A stretch of DNA of 27,144 nt from a bacterium (GTDB lineage Bacteria; Armatimonadota; Fimbriimonadia; Fimbriimonadales; JBAXQP01): positions 1 to 27,144 of the forward strand of contig JBAXQP010000004.1 in the NCBI GenBank assembly GCA_037131655.1, read 5' to 3'. Below, in pieces: positions 7,201 to 14,519 of this stretch. Every line of letters starts with the position of its first letter. Position 1 is the first letter of the stretch. The notes below the pieces were generated by a model. It had not been told where the DNA came from and searched no databases. It saw only the letters and a program-made list of their open reading frames with translations. The position numbers were made by a program, and so were the translations under genes.

Positions 7201-9585
7201 GGAATCTGCGACCGGTTCGTTGCGACGACAACACCAAATCTAGCGGATCCGGCTATTCCTCCTGAACTTTATGTAAAACTCGTCGAGTGGCCGCGTCGTT
7301 CTCAGTTTATGCTAACTTGGGCCGACTGGTTCCTGACAGGCGTGTTCCGAGGAACGGTCTACTCGATCGATCCTCAGACGGGAACAAGATTGCCTGAATC
7401 AGGTGTTCTGGTGCAGATTACTCAATCGAGCGCTACCGACGAATATCACTTCGGTGAAATTGTTGCGACTGGCGTTACTGACAGCTCAGGCAACTACGTG
7501 ATAGAAGGCGTGCCTTCGGCCATGTACCTCGATTTCAATGCAGTAAAACCGGGTTTCCGCATTATGCACCCAGAACGCTGGGAGATTTTCAATGGTGGCG
7601 ACCAAGAAGTGATGGACTTGATTATCACTAAGGAGCCGCCGGGACTATTAAAGGGTAAAGTTGTCGACAAGACACAAGCGCCTGTGGTTGGCGCGAAAGT
7701 GACTGCGAATCTATTAGGTTTAGTCGCTGACGATCCTAACTGTGATACCGCAGAGGGTTCGATTGATCCTGACGGTACAGTTATCGGTCTTACCGATATA
7801 AATGGCGTCTACTCTTTACAGCTTGGAACTGGGAAATGGCGTATAACAGTCGATGCGACTGGTCAAGGGTTTGGACCAACGACCCTACCTGCTCGCCTCT
7901 GTGCAAATATATCTTCGAACATAACACTTAATTGGACTAACGATGAGACACAGTGGTTTGTCGTTCAACCCTATCCTGGTGGTCTCAATGGAACGATTAC
8001 AAGTTCCGAAGATGGTTTGCCAGTTAGGAACGCGTCAGTAACCGCTACCTTTAGCACTGGCACCTCCACGATTACTAAGGGGCCGATTGTTACTGGTGTT
8101 GATGGCAAGTATGACTTTGGTAACGAACTGGACGCGGGCAACTGGATTGTTCTCGTAACTGCGCCTGGTTTCATCAACAAGTCATCAAGCGCTAGCGTGA
8201 CTTCAAACGAAACGACAACTCTCGATATTACTTTGGTTGTTGCACCTCCAGGTGTTGTCAGAGGTTATGTGCTGCGACGAAACGACGCAGTGCCAATTTC
8301 TGGTTTGACCGTTCAGGCGCTTCAGAGTAATGTCGTTATCGGAGAAACAACAACATTTACCCCATCGCTTATCGGGAGTGGACACGTATATAACTTCGAA
8401 TTCGGTACAAGCTTCAAGCTGACCGGTTCGACCAAAATAAGAGTGCTTGTAAACGGACTTGGCTATGATACACCTTCGGATGTAACAGTCGTTGTTCCAT
8501 CGGGTGGAACGGCCTATACCACGAATATCTATCTCGATCCGTTAAAGCCAATCTCAGCTGGATTGACACTCTTCTCAACACCATTCAACTATACAGATGA
8601 TCCGAAGACCTTGATGAGTGGTTCGAGTAACTACCGATTATTCACTTGGATAACGAACATCGGTCGCTTTAAGTTCTATCCTAACATGCCAAGCACGAAT
8701 GACCTTCTGCGAGGTAATGGATATTATGTCCAGGATACGAAGTCACTTGCCTTTATTACAGAGGGTGATGCCGGTAATCAAGCGCTACCATTTGAAATTA
8801 CGCTTCAGCCGGGTTGGAATTTGATTGGCGATCCCTTTAACTTTGACGTTCGCTGGTTTACCACTCCCTCACAGCCTAACGGTGCGCGAGTAAAAAATCC
8901 TCTCAATTTATCTGAAACACTAGATATGGATACGGCAACCGCTCGACAGCTTTTGGCTTCCTCTTTGTGGAGTGAAATTGCTGGAGATAGAATCCCGTCC
9001 TACAACCTAGAGAGATGGGTTGGTTACTGGATCCGTGTTTACCAACCGATTACAGTTGTCATCGATCCGGCAGGACGTCTCAATAGCGCTGTTATGGCGC
9101 CGGTTAGCGCTGTAAGAAGCGTAGCTGATCAATTAGGATGGCGTTTACAGCTTGTAGCTGAAGGCGCTGGAATGAGAGACAGCGGAACTTATATCGGTGT
9201 TTTACCTGAGGCAACTCTTGGGTTTGATAATCGCTTCGATGCTCAAAAACCAGGTACAGTAAATTCACAATACATATCAATGTGTATTCCTCATCCCGAG
9301 TGGCGAAAGTTTGCCGGTGACTTTGGTATTGATATTCGAAGCGCCAAATCCGTTTCGCAGTCTTGGGAATTGAAAGTTGATATCACAGTTCCTAATAGCA
9401 GCGTTTCAATTAGTTGGCCTGGTATTAGCGGAGTTGGACACGGGGTTGCTTTGACTCTTGTTGACCTGAAATCAGGTAAACGTATAAATATGCGCAATGA
9501 AGCGAATTATACGTTCTATGCTAAACAAGCAGGAACCTATCGCTTCCGAGTGCTATCAGTCAATGCACCCAGTCGCGGTCGATAA
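4216..9585 (+). CDS. Giant exported multidomain protein (beta-propeller, amidotransferase-like, CarboxypepD-reg repeats, shared C-terminal module)
   Basis: A 1789-aa exported protein. The start is GTG 4216 with GGGGTGAGG six bases upstream; an in-frame ATG at 4237 is an alternative, and both lead into a signal peptide (RFNLLVLGICLGVAALAQG). Modules in order: a TolB/PD40-like propeller at about 95-450 (blades such as NIHPTLNPSGSNVVFSSNR and DDVDAAWSPDGLTVVFTRR); a linker beta-domain at about 460-640; an alpha/beta region at about 655-1000 resembling class-I amidotransferase-like folds of secreted proteins (YLDGGGKLILSGQEIAW near 829), without a convincing Cys-His-Glu triad; three or four carboxypeptidase-regulatory-like beta-sandwiches at about 1040-1440 (for example GVTDSSGNYVIEGVPSAMY and GLTDINGVYSLQLG); and from 1446 a C-terminal module shared with the genes at 11767 and 14520 (PGWNLIGDPF, WVGYWIRV, SGKRINM). 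It is probably cell-surface or outer-membrane associated. No enzymatic function can be assigned. Confidence 0.85.
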   Translation: MSNSGVIMRFNLLVLGICLGVAALAQGLPASSGSTTSVGSKVAKAIGPPPSYGNWVPGPDGLTNPLKSNVTRAASTRASKPMVRDVTQAPTNDIQPVYGPEFAVLYFASNARERSVETGRLALPGVAYHIWQTNTDGFSGVQLTGLDRFTDEANGDQMYPWISNTGHLLAYSTRRVAGAGNFDVYIRNLTNGSRIQITSQSNPGNNIHPTLNPSGSNVVFSSNRFSTSNPGRRYRLYWGKTNIPNPSLTLVNIYSGFGGGSQNFDDVDAAWSPDGLTVVFTRRYDNGESHIWFVANVISPSVTGSGQLTGTTIDGVPTQEKEPAWVWNYVGGSASESGFVFSTNREFVDTDYVLTPNHWNIFWYNSRAAGYQPETTYGNNLYQLVVDPGGPDPDTSNPNGGAEHPTAAFFPLLTDGDWELTYQSTRPKEVNGVEVQGRHDIWTSLLNDNYLPTLDAIPQVLDVDGNPVQEQAPGSTFIFRIPVSDSFGMKSVFLQFKDPDLKIYALDFPSPEEPQPTDSYTGFMDIKSSITAIRPWVEIGQKALPIDNDEETNPPTTDLLAFKGGGFNGASNKYVSPIADADLETPYVLQAYDDGPISAGGHEPEGQVAEDGFFTASWTTPSYYAGRDFYMDVYAEDVSDNKMVWDNIRGFTTRPWTGGNRCLFVADYIAGQIFAQDRNINPNLGKTAIRVGWQPVESYWTTNPFMYENQTRYIKPAVDSLLYNLCPIFSFKDPTGQMQLPPGDPTLGSSGTTTFDIWRVQCRGPVPVAILQSYMPRTILQPGPTSVSGTHKVFVTDHYVAWACPYSGDLLTNNDSIDSAAVQANIATYLDGGGKLILSGQEIAWAVTRGGQIASPWLNTYLRVAYETDTSLDISRAYVANRHYVAASRLIGQGVAPQQWGDFTDAPLADPASFITGLNPVVGSMGARPTPIQGALLGSRTGAWNNGWIDSVTLTTGGRPSFGYFSIGEGSGVAGSYYEDVVKGSKVIYMAFGFEGICDRFVATTTPNLADPAIPPELYVKLVEWPRRSQFMLTWADWFLTGVFRGTVYSIDPQTGTRLPESGVLVQITQSSATDEYHFGEIVATGVTDSSGNYVIEGVPSAMYLDFNAVKPGFRIMHPERWEIFNGGDQEVMDLIITKEPPGLLKGKVVDKTQAPVVGAKVTANLLGLVADDPNCDTAEGSIDPDGTVIGLTDINGVYSLQLGTGKWRITVDATGQGFGPTTLPARLCANISSNITLNWTNDETQWFVVQPYPGGLNGTITSSEDGLPVRNASVTATFSTGTSTITKGPIVTGVDGKYDFGNELDAGNWIVLVTAPGFINKSSSASVTSNETTTLDITLVVAPPGVVRGYVLRRNDAVPISGLTVQALQSNVVIGETTTFTPSLIGSGHVYNFEFGTSFKLTGSTKIRVLVNGLGYDTPSDVTVVVPSGGTAYTTNIYLDPLKPISAGLTLFSTPFNYTDDPKTLMSGSSNYRLFTWITNIGRFKFYPNMPSTNDLLRGNGYYVQDTKSLAFITEGDAGNQALPFEITLQPGWNLIGDPFNFDVRWFTTPSQPNGARVKNPLNLSETLDMDTATARQLLASSLWSEIAGDRIPSYNLERWVGYWIRVYQPITVVIDPAGRLNSAVMAPVSAVRSVADQLGWRLQLVAEGAGMRDSGTYIGVLPEATLGFDNRFDAQKPGTVNSQYISMCIPHPEWRKFAGDFGIDIRSAKSVSQSWELKVDITVPNSSVSISWPGISGVGHGVALTLVDLKSGKRINMRNEANYTFYAKQAGTYRFRVLSVNAPSRGR

Positions 9586-9599
9586 CAAATATATCGTCA

Positions 9600-9627
9600 A
9601 TCTGCCATCTTAGTATGAATGGCAGAT
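9600..9627 (+). terminator. Perfect 9-bp stem-loop after the giant gene
   Basis: ATCTGCCAT (9600-9608) and ATGGCAGAT (9619-9627) form a perfect stem with a 10-base loop, starting 15 bases after the stop codon. No T-tract follows, so Rho-independent termination is unlikely; a transcript-stabilising or processing role is equally possible. Confidence 0.4.
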
Positions 9628-9717
9628 GAATCAATCTGGAACAAAGGTATAGTCGAGACATCAGCAATGGAAGCTGTCGTCGAAGACGTCATTAATCATA
9701 AGGAGGTACTCGGCTAA

Positions 9718-11529
9718 GTGCGACGAATAATTCATTCTCAACTAGGCCGCATGATTAGTAAATTACTAATCTTAACGCTTATACTATCCGTTTGCAGTGA
9801 TGTTATTGCCCAAGTTACTTCAGGGGATACTTTGGGGACATCAAGATGGGCAGTCATTGATTTCACGGTAAAATCAGGAAATGCTGACGAGTCATTAGGT
9901 CGTCTAGCTTCCGATTCGGTTGCTGTTGAATTCAACAAGACAAATCGCTATGATATTACTCCTCGGAGTACAGTCGATCAAGAGTTGAAGAATCTGCAAC
10001 TTAATCTGCCTCTCAATAAGTTAGGCTTTCTTCGATTAGGCAGCGCACTTGATGTTCAAAATATTGTCTTTGGACAAGTTGAATCAGTTAAGGTGAGCGG
10101 TAATCCGAAGGTTGCGCAAGTTGTTATTTCTGTACGTGTGATCGATGTTGCTTCGGGTTTAGAGGTTAATGGCGCATATGGTTCTGGTAAGAGTTCGCCC
10201 CGTCCCGGTTATAGTGGCGCGGACGATACACTTATACAAGAAGCCATTGCGGAAGCAGCCTTTGAAGCCGTAAACTCCTTAAAAGCATTTACACTTCCCG
10301 AGGCTACTGTTCTTAATATGTCCGGAAGCCATAACATCCTCCTTAACAAAGGTCAACGTGAAGGCATCAAAGAGGGCATGAAGATGATCATCCTCCGCAA
10401 CAAAGAAGAGGTTGCGGTGGTACAGATTACTCTAGTTGAACCTGATAGCTGTATAGCCAAAATCATTACTGAGTATAAGGGTGTTGCTCCTGGCGATAAG
10501 GCAAGAGCAGCATTTGAATTGCCTAGTTATAAAATGAAGGGCGACAGAGTAGCGTTATCAAAACCTAGAATAGCCAAACCCGGCGGAATTGGCAAGATGT
10601 TGATGCCGGTTATAATCGCTCTTGGTGTTGCTGTTATTGTAATGGCCGGCGGCGGTGGTGGAACGTCTGCGACAGAAGCTGTTAAAGCTGAGGCGCTAAA
10701 CGTTACAACTGTTAATAGCCCGCAAGTACCTATTGGGGCTGCCGTTAGGTTGAGTTGGGCAACAACATTGTTTGCGAAGGGCAATAAGTCTGCTCAAAAC
10801 TGGCTTATTTATCGTTCCGACTTTAACCAGATGGTTGGTGGAATGAGAGCGCCAGTTGATGTTGTTGCTGGTAATCAACACTATGCTATTGAAGAACCAG
10901 GAGTTAAGGCGACCCTCGACTTTCCTGCGCCTGCGAAGATTGGCTCTGATGATTTAAATAATCAAAATGTTGATAACGTGCCAGGAATCGTTCCTGGTAA
11001 TTCGTATGTGTTCCAAGTTGGTTTAGTGTATAGTCTTGACCCGCTTGAGAGTCCAAACGGAGCCACAAGTACTCAGTATTTTCCAACGGATCCTTCTAAT
11101 CCTTCTGGATTAGCAACACCTTTGAATTTGCCGGTGTTGCTCACTCCAACTAATGGAAGCTCTTCAGTGCTCCTAACGGCTGCGAAGTTTTCGTGGAATG
11201 CGGTAAGTGGGGCGAATCAGTACTTCCTTGAGGTATCGACCGATCCTACGTTTGTTGCATCATCAAGTTCAGGTCATAAATTGTTTACATGGGGACCCAT
11301 GCAGACTGTTCAGTCGACTGGTATGATTGCAACAGAAATTCTTAACATTAGAAGTACTTTTGAGAACTTTACGCATCCCGTAGGTACTTTCCCGAATGTC
11401 TATTGGCGCGTTGGTGCAAGTCGTATACAAGATAATCCAGGCCCATACCCCGATACCCATGGTCATCGGTTTATTTGGAGCCAAGCTTATCAGTTCCAGT
11501 CAGTTGAATTTCCGCCGCCGCCGCCCTAG
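9718..11529 (+). CDS. CsgG/FlgT-like exported protein with internal hydrophobic segment and FN3-like C-terminal region
   Basis: A 603-aa protein with an N-terminal export signal (MISKLLILTLILSVCSDVIAQ after a short basic stretch). Residues 40-190 form a CsgG/TolB-N-like alpha/beta domain: SRWAVIDFTVKS, then a helix, RYDITPRS, a FGQVESVKV strand and VVISVRVIDVASG. Residues 195-268 resemble the FlgT C-terminal domain (ILLNKGQREGIKEGMKMIIL and GVAPGDKARA). A hydrophobic, Gly-ending stretch at 291-315 looks like a transmembrane helix. Two FN3-like beta domains follow (about 330-460 and 465-595), and the protein ends in five prolines. CsgG and FlgT relatives act in the periplasm or outer membrane in curli secretion and the flagellar H-ring, so an envelope role is likely. 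The start is GTG 9718 with AGGAGG 11 bases upstream; ATG 9751 is an alternative. Exact function is unknown. Confidence 0.75.
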   Translation: MRRIIHSQLGRMISKLLILTLILSVCSDVIAQVTSGDTLGTSRWAVIDFTVKSGNADESLGRLASDSVAVEFNKTNRYDITPRSTVDQELKNLQLNLPLNKLGFLRLGSALDVQNIVFGQVESVKVSGNPKVAQVVISVRVIDVASGLEVNGAYGSGKSSPRPGYSGADDTLIQEAIAEAAFEAVNSLKAFTLPEATVLNMSGSHNILLNKGQREGIKEGMKMIILRNKEEVAVVQITLVEPDSCIAKIITEYKGVAPGDKARAAFELPSYKMKGDRVALSKPRIAKPGGIGKMLMPVIIALGVAVIVMAGGGGGTSATEAVKAEALNVTTVNSPQVPIGAAVRLSWATTLFAKGNKSAQNWLIYRSDFNQMVGGMRAPVDVVAGNQHYAIEEPGVKATLDFPAPAKIGSDDLNNQNVDNVPGIVPGNSYVFQVGLVYSLDPLESPNGATSTQYFPTDPSNPSGLATPLNLPVLLTPTNGSSSVLLTAAKFSWNAVSGANQYFLEVSTDPTFVASSSSGHKLFTWGPMQTVQSTGMIATEILNIRSTFENFTHPVGTFPNVYWRVGASRIQDNPGPYPDTHGHRFIWSQAYQFQSVEFPPPPP

Positions 11530-11566
11530 TCACTCAGGTGAGTGTTAGTGCTCTTTGAATAACACT

Positions 11567-11595
11567 TATGGGCCTGGCGTGATGTTAGGCCCATA
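11567..11595 (+). terminator. Perfect 9-bp stem-loop after the CsgG/FlgT-like gene
   Basis: TATGGGCCT (11567-11575) pairs perfectly with AGGCCCATA (11587-11595) across an 11-base loop. A weaker stem (AGTGTTA/TAACACT) lies just upstream. The downstream sequence is A/T-rich but has only a four-T run about 16 bases later, so this is at best a weak intrinsic terminator. Confidence 0.45.
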
Positions 11596-11676
11596 GATAA
11601 TAAAATAAATTTTGTGACGAACTGAATCCAGCGATATAGCGATTAGTACATTCGCCTTATCGCTGTGCTAAGAAGT

Positions 11677-11698
11677 TGTAAGATAGTCCTGTAAGATA
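11677..11698. repeat. 9-bp direct repeat upstream of the subtilase gene
   Basis: TGTAAGATA occurs at 11677-11685 and again at 11690-11698, with 13 bases from start to start, in the 237-base gap before the subtilase gene. Tandem short repeats spaced close to a helical turn can be activator sites, but no clear promoter hexamers could be tied to them. Confidence 0.3.
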
Positions 11699-11766
11699 AT
11701 ATCGACCCTTGCAAGTTGCCTTGTATTACATGGTACTTTGCATACTAAAGTTAGAGGTGACTGAAG

Positions 11767-14457
11767 ATGTTTCGGCGCACTCCTTTATATGTTGTGCCTA
11801 TCATAGCTGTCCTTATGATCGCTTGTAGCGGCTTTGCTGCTGTAAGTCCTACGGTCAGCTCTGGATATGTGCCTGGCTTCCGACCCGGCGAAGTTGTCAT
11901 CACTCTGAAACCAGGTACAACCCTGGATGATGCGCTAGCTGTCGCCGAGTCTATGAATGCTATTATTATTGACTCTCTGCCTAGCTGTGATACTTATCTT
12001 CTTAGAACACTATCTTATACTAGATATGAAACTGGGGAGCGCGGGCGTGCAGCGGTAATGGATGTGGCAGCCTATGCAAGTCAAGACCCACGCGTTAGCT
12101 ATGCACGTCCAAACTTGGTTGGCGTAAATTTTGCAACCCCGAATGATCCATACTTCTCGCGCCAATGGCCGCTTACTATGATGAAGCTCCCAGAGGCTTG
12201 GAATCTTGAAAAGGGTAAAAGTAAAATCGTAGTTGCCGTTATTGACAGTGGCTTTGAAGTTACTCATACCGATATGGTAGGGCGATTCTTGCCCGGTTAT
12301 GACGTTGCTGATATGGATGCTGATGTTTCGGCGCCACCGAATATAGCGAGCGCTTTTCACGGACAGTGGGTGGCTGGTACCATTTCGGCGCTTACAAATA
12401 ATTCGCTTGGTATTGCCGGCGTTTGTTGGGAAGGCGTTAAAATACTTCCGGTTAAGGATGTATATGACACGTCATTAACAAGTGAACCGGATAACTTTAC
12501 TTTTCTAAGAGCGTATCAGTACTTACTCGATTATTCGCCCCAACCGGACGTTATCGTTCAGGCTCAGGGCATCTACTCTGCTGGTGATCCAACAGAGCAA
12601 GGTTTGATTAAGTCGTTAACAGATAAAGGGATTATTTTCCTGGCGGCTGTTGGAAATAGTAATTTTAGCACTACCATTAATAATGTACGTCCTGCTTGTT
12701 ATCCAGAAGTCATTAGTATTTCAGCAGTAAATTCATCGAAACGCAAAGCCAGCTATTCCAACTTTGGTAAAGTTGAATTTGCTGCGCCGGGTGGTGAAAG
12801 TGGTGGCCCGACAGATAGTTGCTTGAGGCTAGATAAAGGCAATACGATTACTTGGAACTTTAAGGGTACCTCTGCCGCCGTCGCTTACGCAGGAGGAGCA
12901 GTTGCGCTTGGTTTATCTGCTGGGATTAAGCCCAACAAGATAGTCGAATATCTTAAAGCCGGCGCTGATACACTGGGGCAACCTGTTCCGAACGCAATCT
13001 ATGGCTATGGCGTCATTGATGTTTTTAAAACATTTAGGGCTGCCGGTTTGATTAAGTTAAATATAACGATTGATACGCCTTTAACCGGTGCGCAGATCGA
13101 AACACAGGTTGTTCCATTTCACTTTACTTTTTTCAACATGAACCCTGACTCATTAGTAGTGACAGTTGACGGTGAACCAGTTGTTATCGAAGATCCAATT
13201 GTTGTAAGCGAGACCGATCCGATGACCTCAACCTTAAGTACTACTTTGATGTTGTCCCCGACAGGTCTAGATAGCGCTCATACGGTTGAAGTGACCGGTA
13301 CAAGCGCAGTTGACTCGACTTATTCTATCACCAAAACAGTATTGGTCTCGGTTGTTCCGCATTTGTTGCGACAGGGAAGACATATGATTTCCGTTCCTTA
13401 TGGAATGGCAGAACGTTCACCGGAATCAGTGTTTGGGCCTGACTTCCGCTTATATCGATGGATTTATGAAGATGGATCAGGCTTGTGGGCTCGCTATACC
13501 TCATCAGGGGTACAAGATGAGCGTGCTAGCTTTAATCCGCCTTCTCCAGGAATGTATCCGGACGGCGGTTCTGATTTTATTCCGCCACTAGGTCTTGGTT
13601 GGTTTATTGATCTTGGTGGAGATATTAGTGTTGTTGTTGATCAAGCCGGCTTAAGTGTTCCCTATGACATCGAGTTAACGCCTGGTTGGCAGCTATTTGG
13701 TAATCCGTTCCCCTTCGATGTTGATTGGTCTACAACTCAATTCGATGTGCCGGGTTATCGACTTTCATTACTGGAGGCCATTAACAAAGGTGTTGTTCGT
13801 GGTGAACTTTGGCGTTGGAATGGTGTAGGTTATGAGTTTGATGTGGCGCCTCTTGGACGAATGAGAGCATGGGAAGCGCATTGGTTGAAAGTCATTCAGC
13901 CGTGTAGGATGATCCTTAAGCCTCTTTCATCGGGCGTCTCACGCGCACAAACAACTGATTGGGCTACCACTTTAGTAGGCACTGGCGGATGGTTGATGAA
14001 ACTGGCCGCTCAGACTGGTGATTTGGACGATGCCCAGAACTTTATCGGTCTTAGTTTGCGCCCAAGTTTAAGAACCTCACAGATTGAGAAGCCGCCATCG
14101 GTTAGCCCGTTTGTAAGCCTCTCGATGCAACCCTATACGGGCAGCGCGAATATGGCGGTTGATATTCGAAAGCTTGGCCCCGGTTACACTATGTGGAACT
14201 TCTCGGTTTCGACTGATGTTCTTAATTCTAATGTCAACGTCTATTGGAACAACCTGATAGCTCCAAAAGTCGGAGTTAAAATGGTTTTGGAAGATATTAC
14301 ATCAGGGAAGCGTATAAACATGCTTGCCAATCGATCGTACACCTTCCTAAGCGGAGGAAAGCCCACCGTCCGCAAATTCCGTGTTTACTGTGGCACGAAC
14401 ATACCTGTTTCGGTGCCTGCAACAACGCGGAGTACTAGTTCCATCGGAGCTCGTTAA
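11767..14457 (+). CDS. Exported subtilisin-like serine peptidase (S8) with shared C-terminal module
   Basis: An 896-aa Sec-exported peptidase. The signal peptide is residues 1-25. The segment VLMIAC at residue 20 is only a poor lipobox, so type I cleavage is more likely than lipoprotein anchoring. A fervidolysin-like propeptide occupies about 35-120 (FRPGEVVITLKPG onward). The S8 domain spans about 125-425 with an intact triad: Asp160 in AVIDSGF, His198 in FHGQWVAGTI and Ser369 in KGTSAAVAYAGG, plus the oxyanion Asn297 in AAVGNS. A beta domain at about 430-530 follows, and from His532 to the end is the C-terminal module also seen in the proteins at 4216 and 14520 (PGWQLFGNPFPFDVDW, AHWLKV, SGKRINM). 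The start ATG 11767 has GAGGTGA a few bases upstream. It may process neighbours in the cluster or degrade external protein; its substrate is unknown. Confidence 0.93.
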   Translation: MFRRTPLYVVPIIAVLMIACSGFAAVSPTVSSGYVPGFRPGEVVITLKPGTTLDDALAVAESMNAIIIDSLPSCDTYLLRTLSYTRYETGERGRAAVMDVAAYASQDPRVSYARPNLVGVNFATPNDPYFSRQWPLTMMKLPEAWNLEKGKSKIVVAVIDSGFEVTHTDMVGRFLPGYDVADMDADVSAPPNIASAFHGQWVAGTISALTNNSLGIAGVCWEGVKILPVKDVYDTSLTSEPDNFTFLRAYQYLLDYSPQPDVIVQAQGIYSAGDPTEQGLIKSLTDKGIIFLAAVGNSNFSTTINNVRPACYPEVISISAVNSSKRKASYSNFGKVEFAAPGGESGGPTDSCLRLDKGNTITWNFKGTSAAVAYAGGAVALGLSAGIKPNKIVEYLKAGADTLGQPVPNAIYGYGVIDVFKTFRAAGLIKLNITIDTPLTGAQIETQVVPFHFTFFNMNPDSLVVTVDGEPVVIEDPIVVSETDPMTSTLSTTLMLSPTGLDSAHTVEVTGTSAVDSTYSITKTVLVSVVPHLLRQGRHMISVPYGMAERSPESVFGPDFRLYRWIYEDGSGLWARYTSSGVQDERASFNPPSPGMYPDGGSDFIPPLGLGWFIDLGGDISVVVDQAGLSVPYDIELTPGWQLFGNPFPFDVDWSTTQFDVPGYRLSLLEAINKGVVRGELWRWNGVGYEFDVAPLGRMRAWEAHWLKVIQPCRMILKPLSSGVSRAQTTDWATTLVGTGGWLMKLAAQTGDLDDAQNFIGLSLRPSLRTSQIEKPPSVSPFVSLSMQPYTGSANMAVDIRKLGPGYTMWNFSVSTDVLNSNVNVYWNNLIAPKVGVKMVLEDITSGKRINMLANRSYTFLSGGKPTVRKFRVYCGTNIPVSVPATTRSTSSIGAR

Positions 14458-14468
14458 CCAGTTTCCAA

Positions 14469-14500
14469 GTAAGCGCCATACACGTTTGTATGGCGCTTAC
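14469..14500 (+). terminator. Perfect 14-bp hairpin between the subtilase gene and the next gene
   Basis: GTAAGCGCCATACA (14469-14482) pairs perfectly with TGTATGGCGCTTAC (14487-14500) around the tetraloop CGTT. This is the strongest hairpin in the cluster. It ends 19 bases before the next ATG and has no T-tract, so it could be a terminator, an RNA-processing or stability element, or a structure affecting translation of the gene at 14520. Confidence 0.55.
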
Positions 14501-14519
14501 AGGGCGATGAGGAAGTGAG

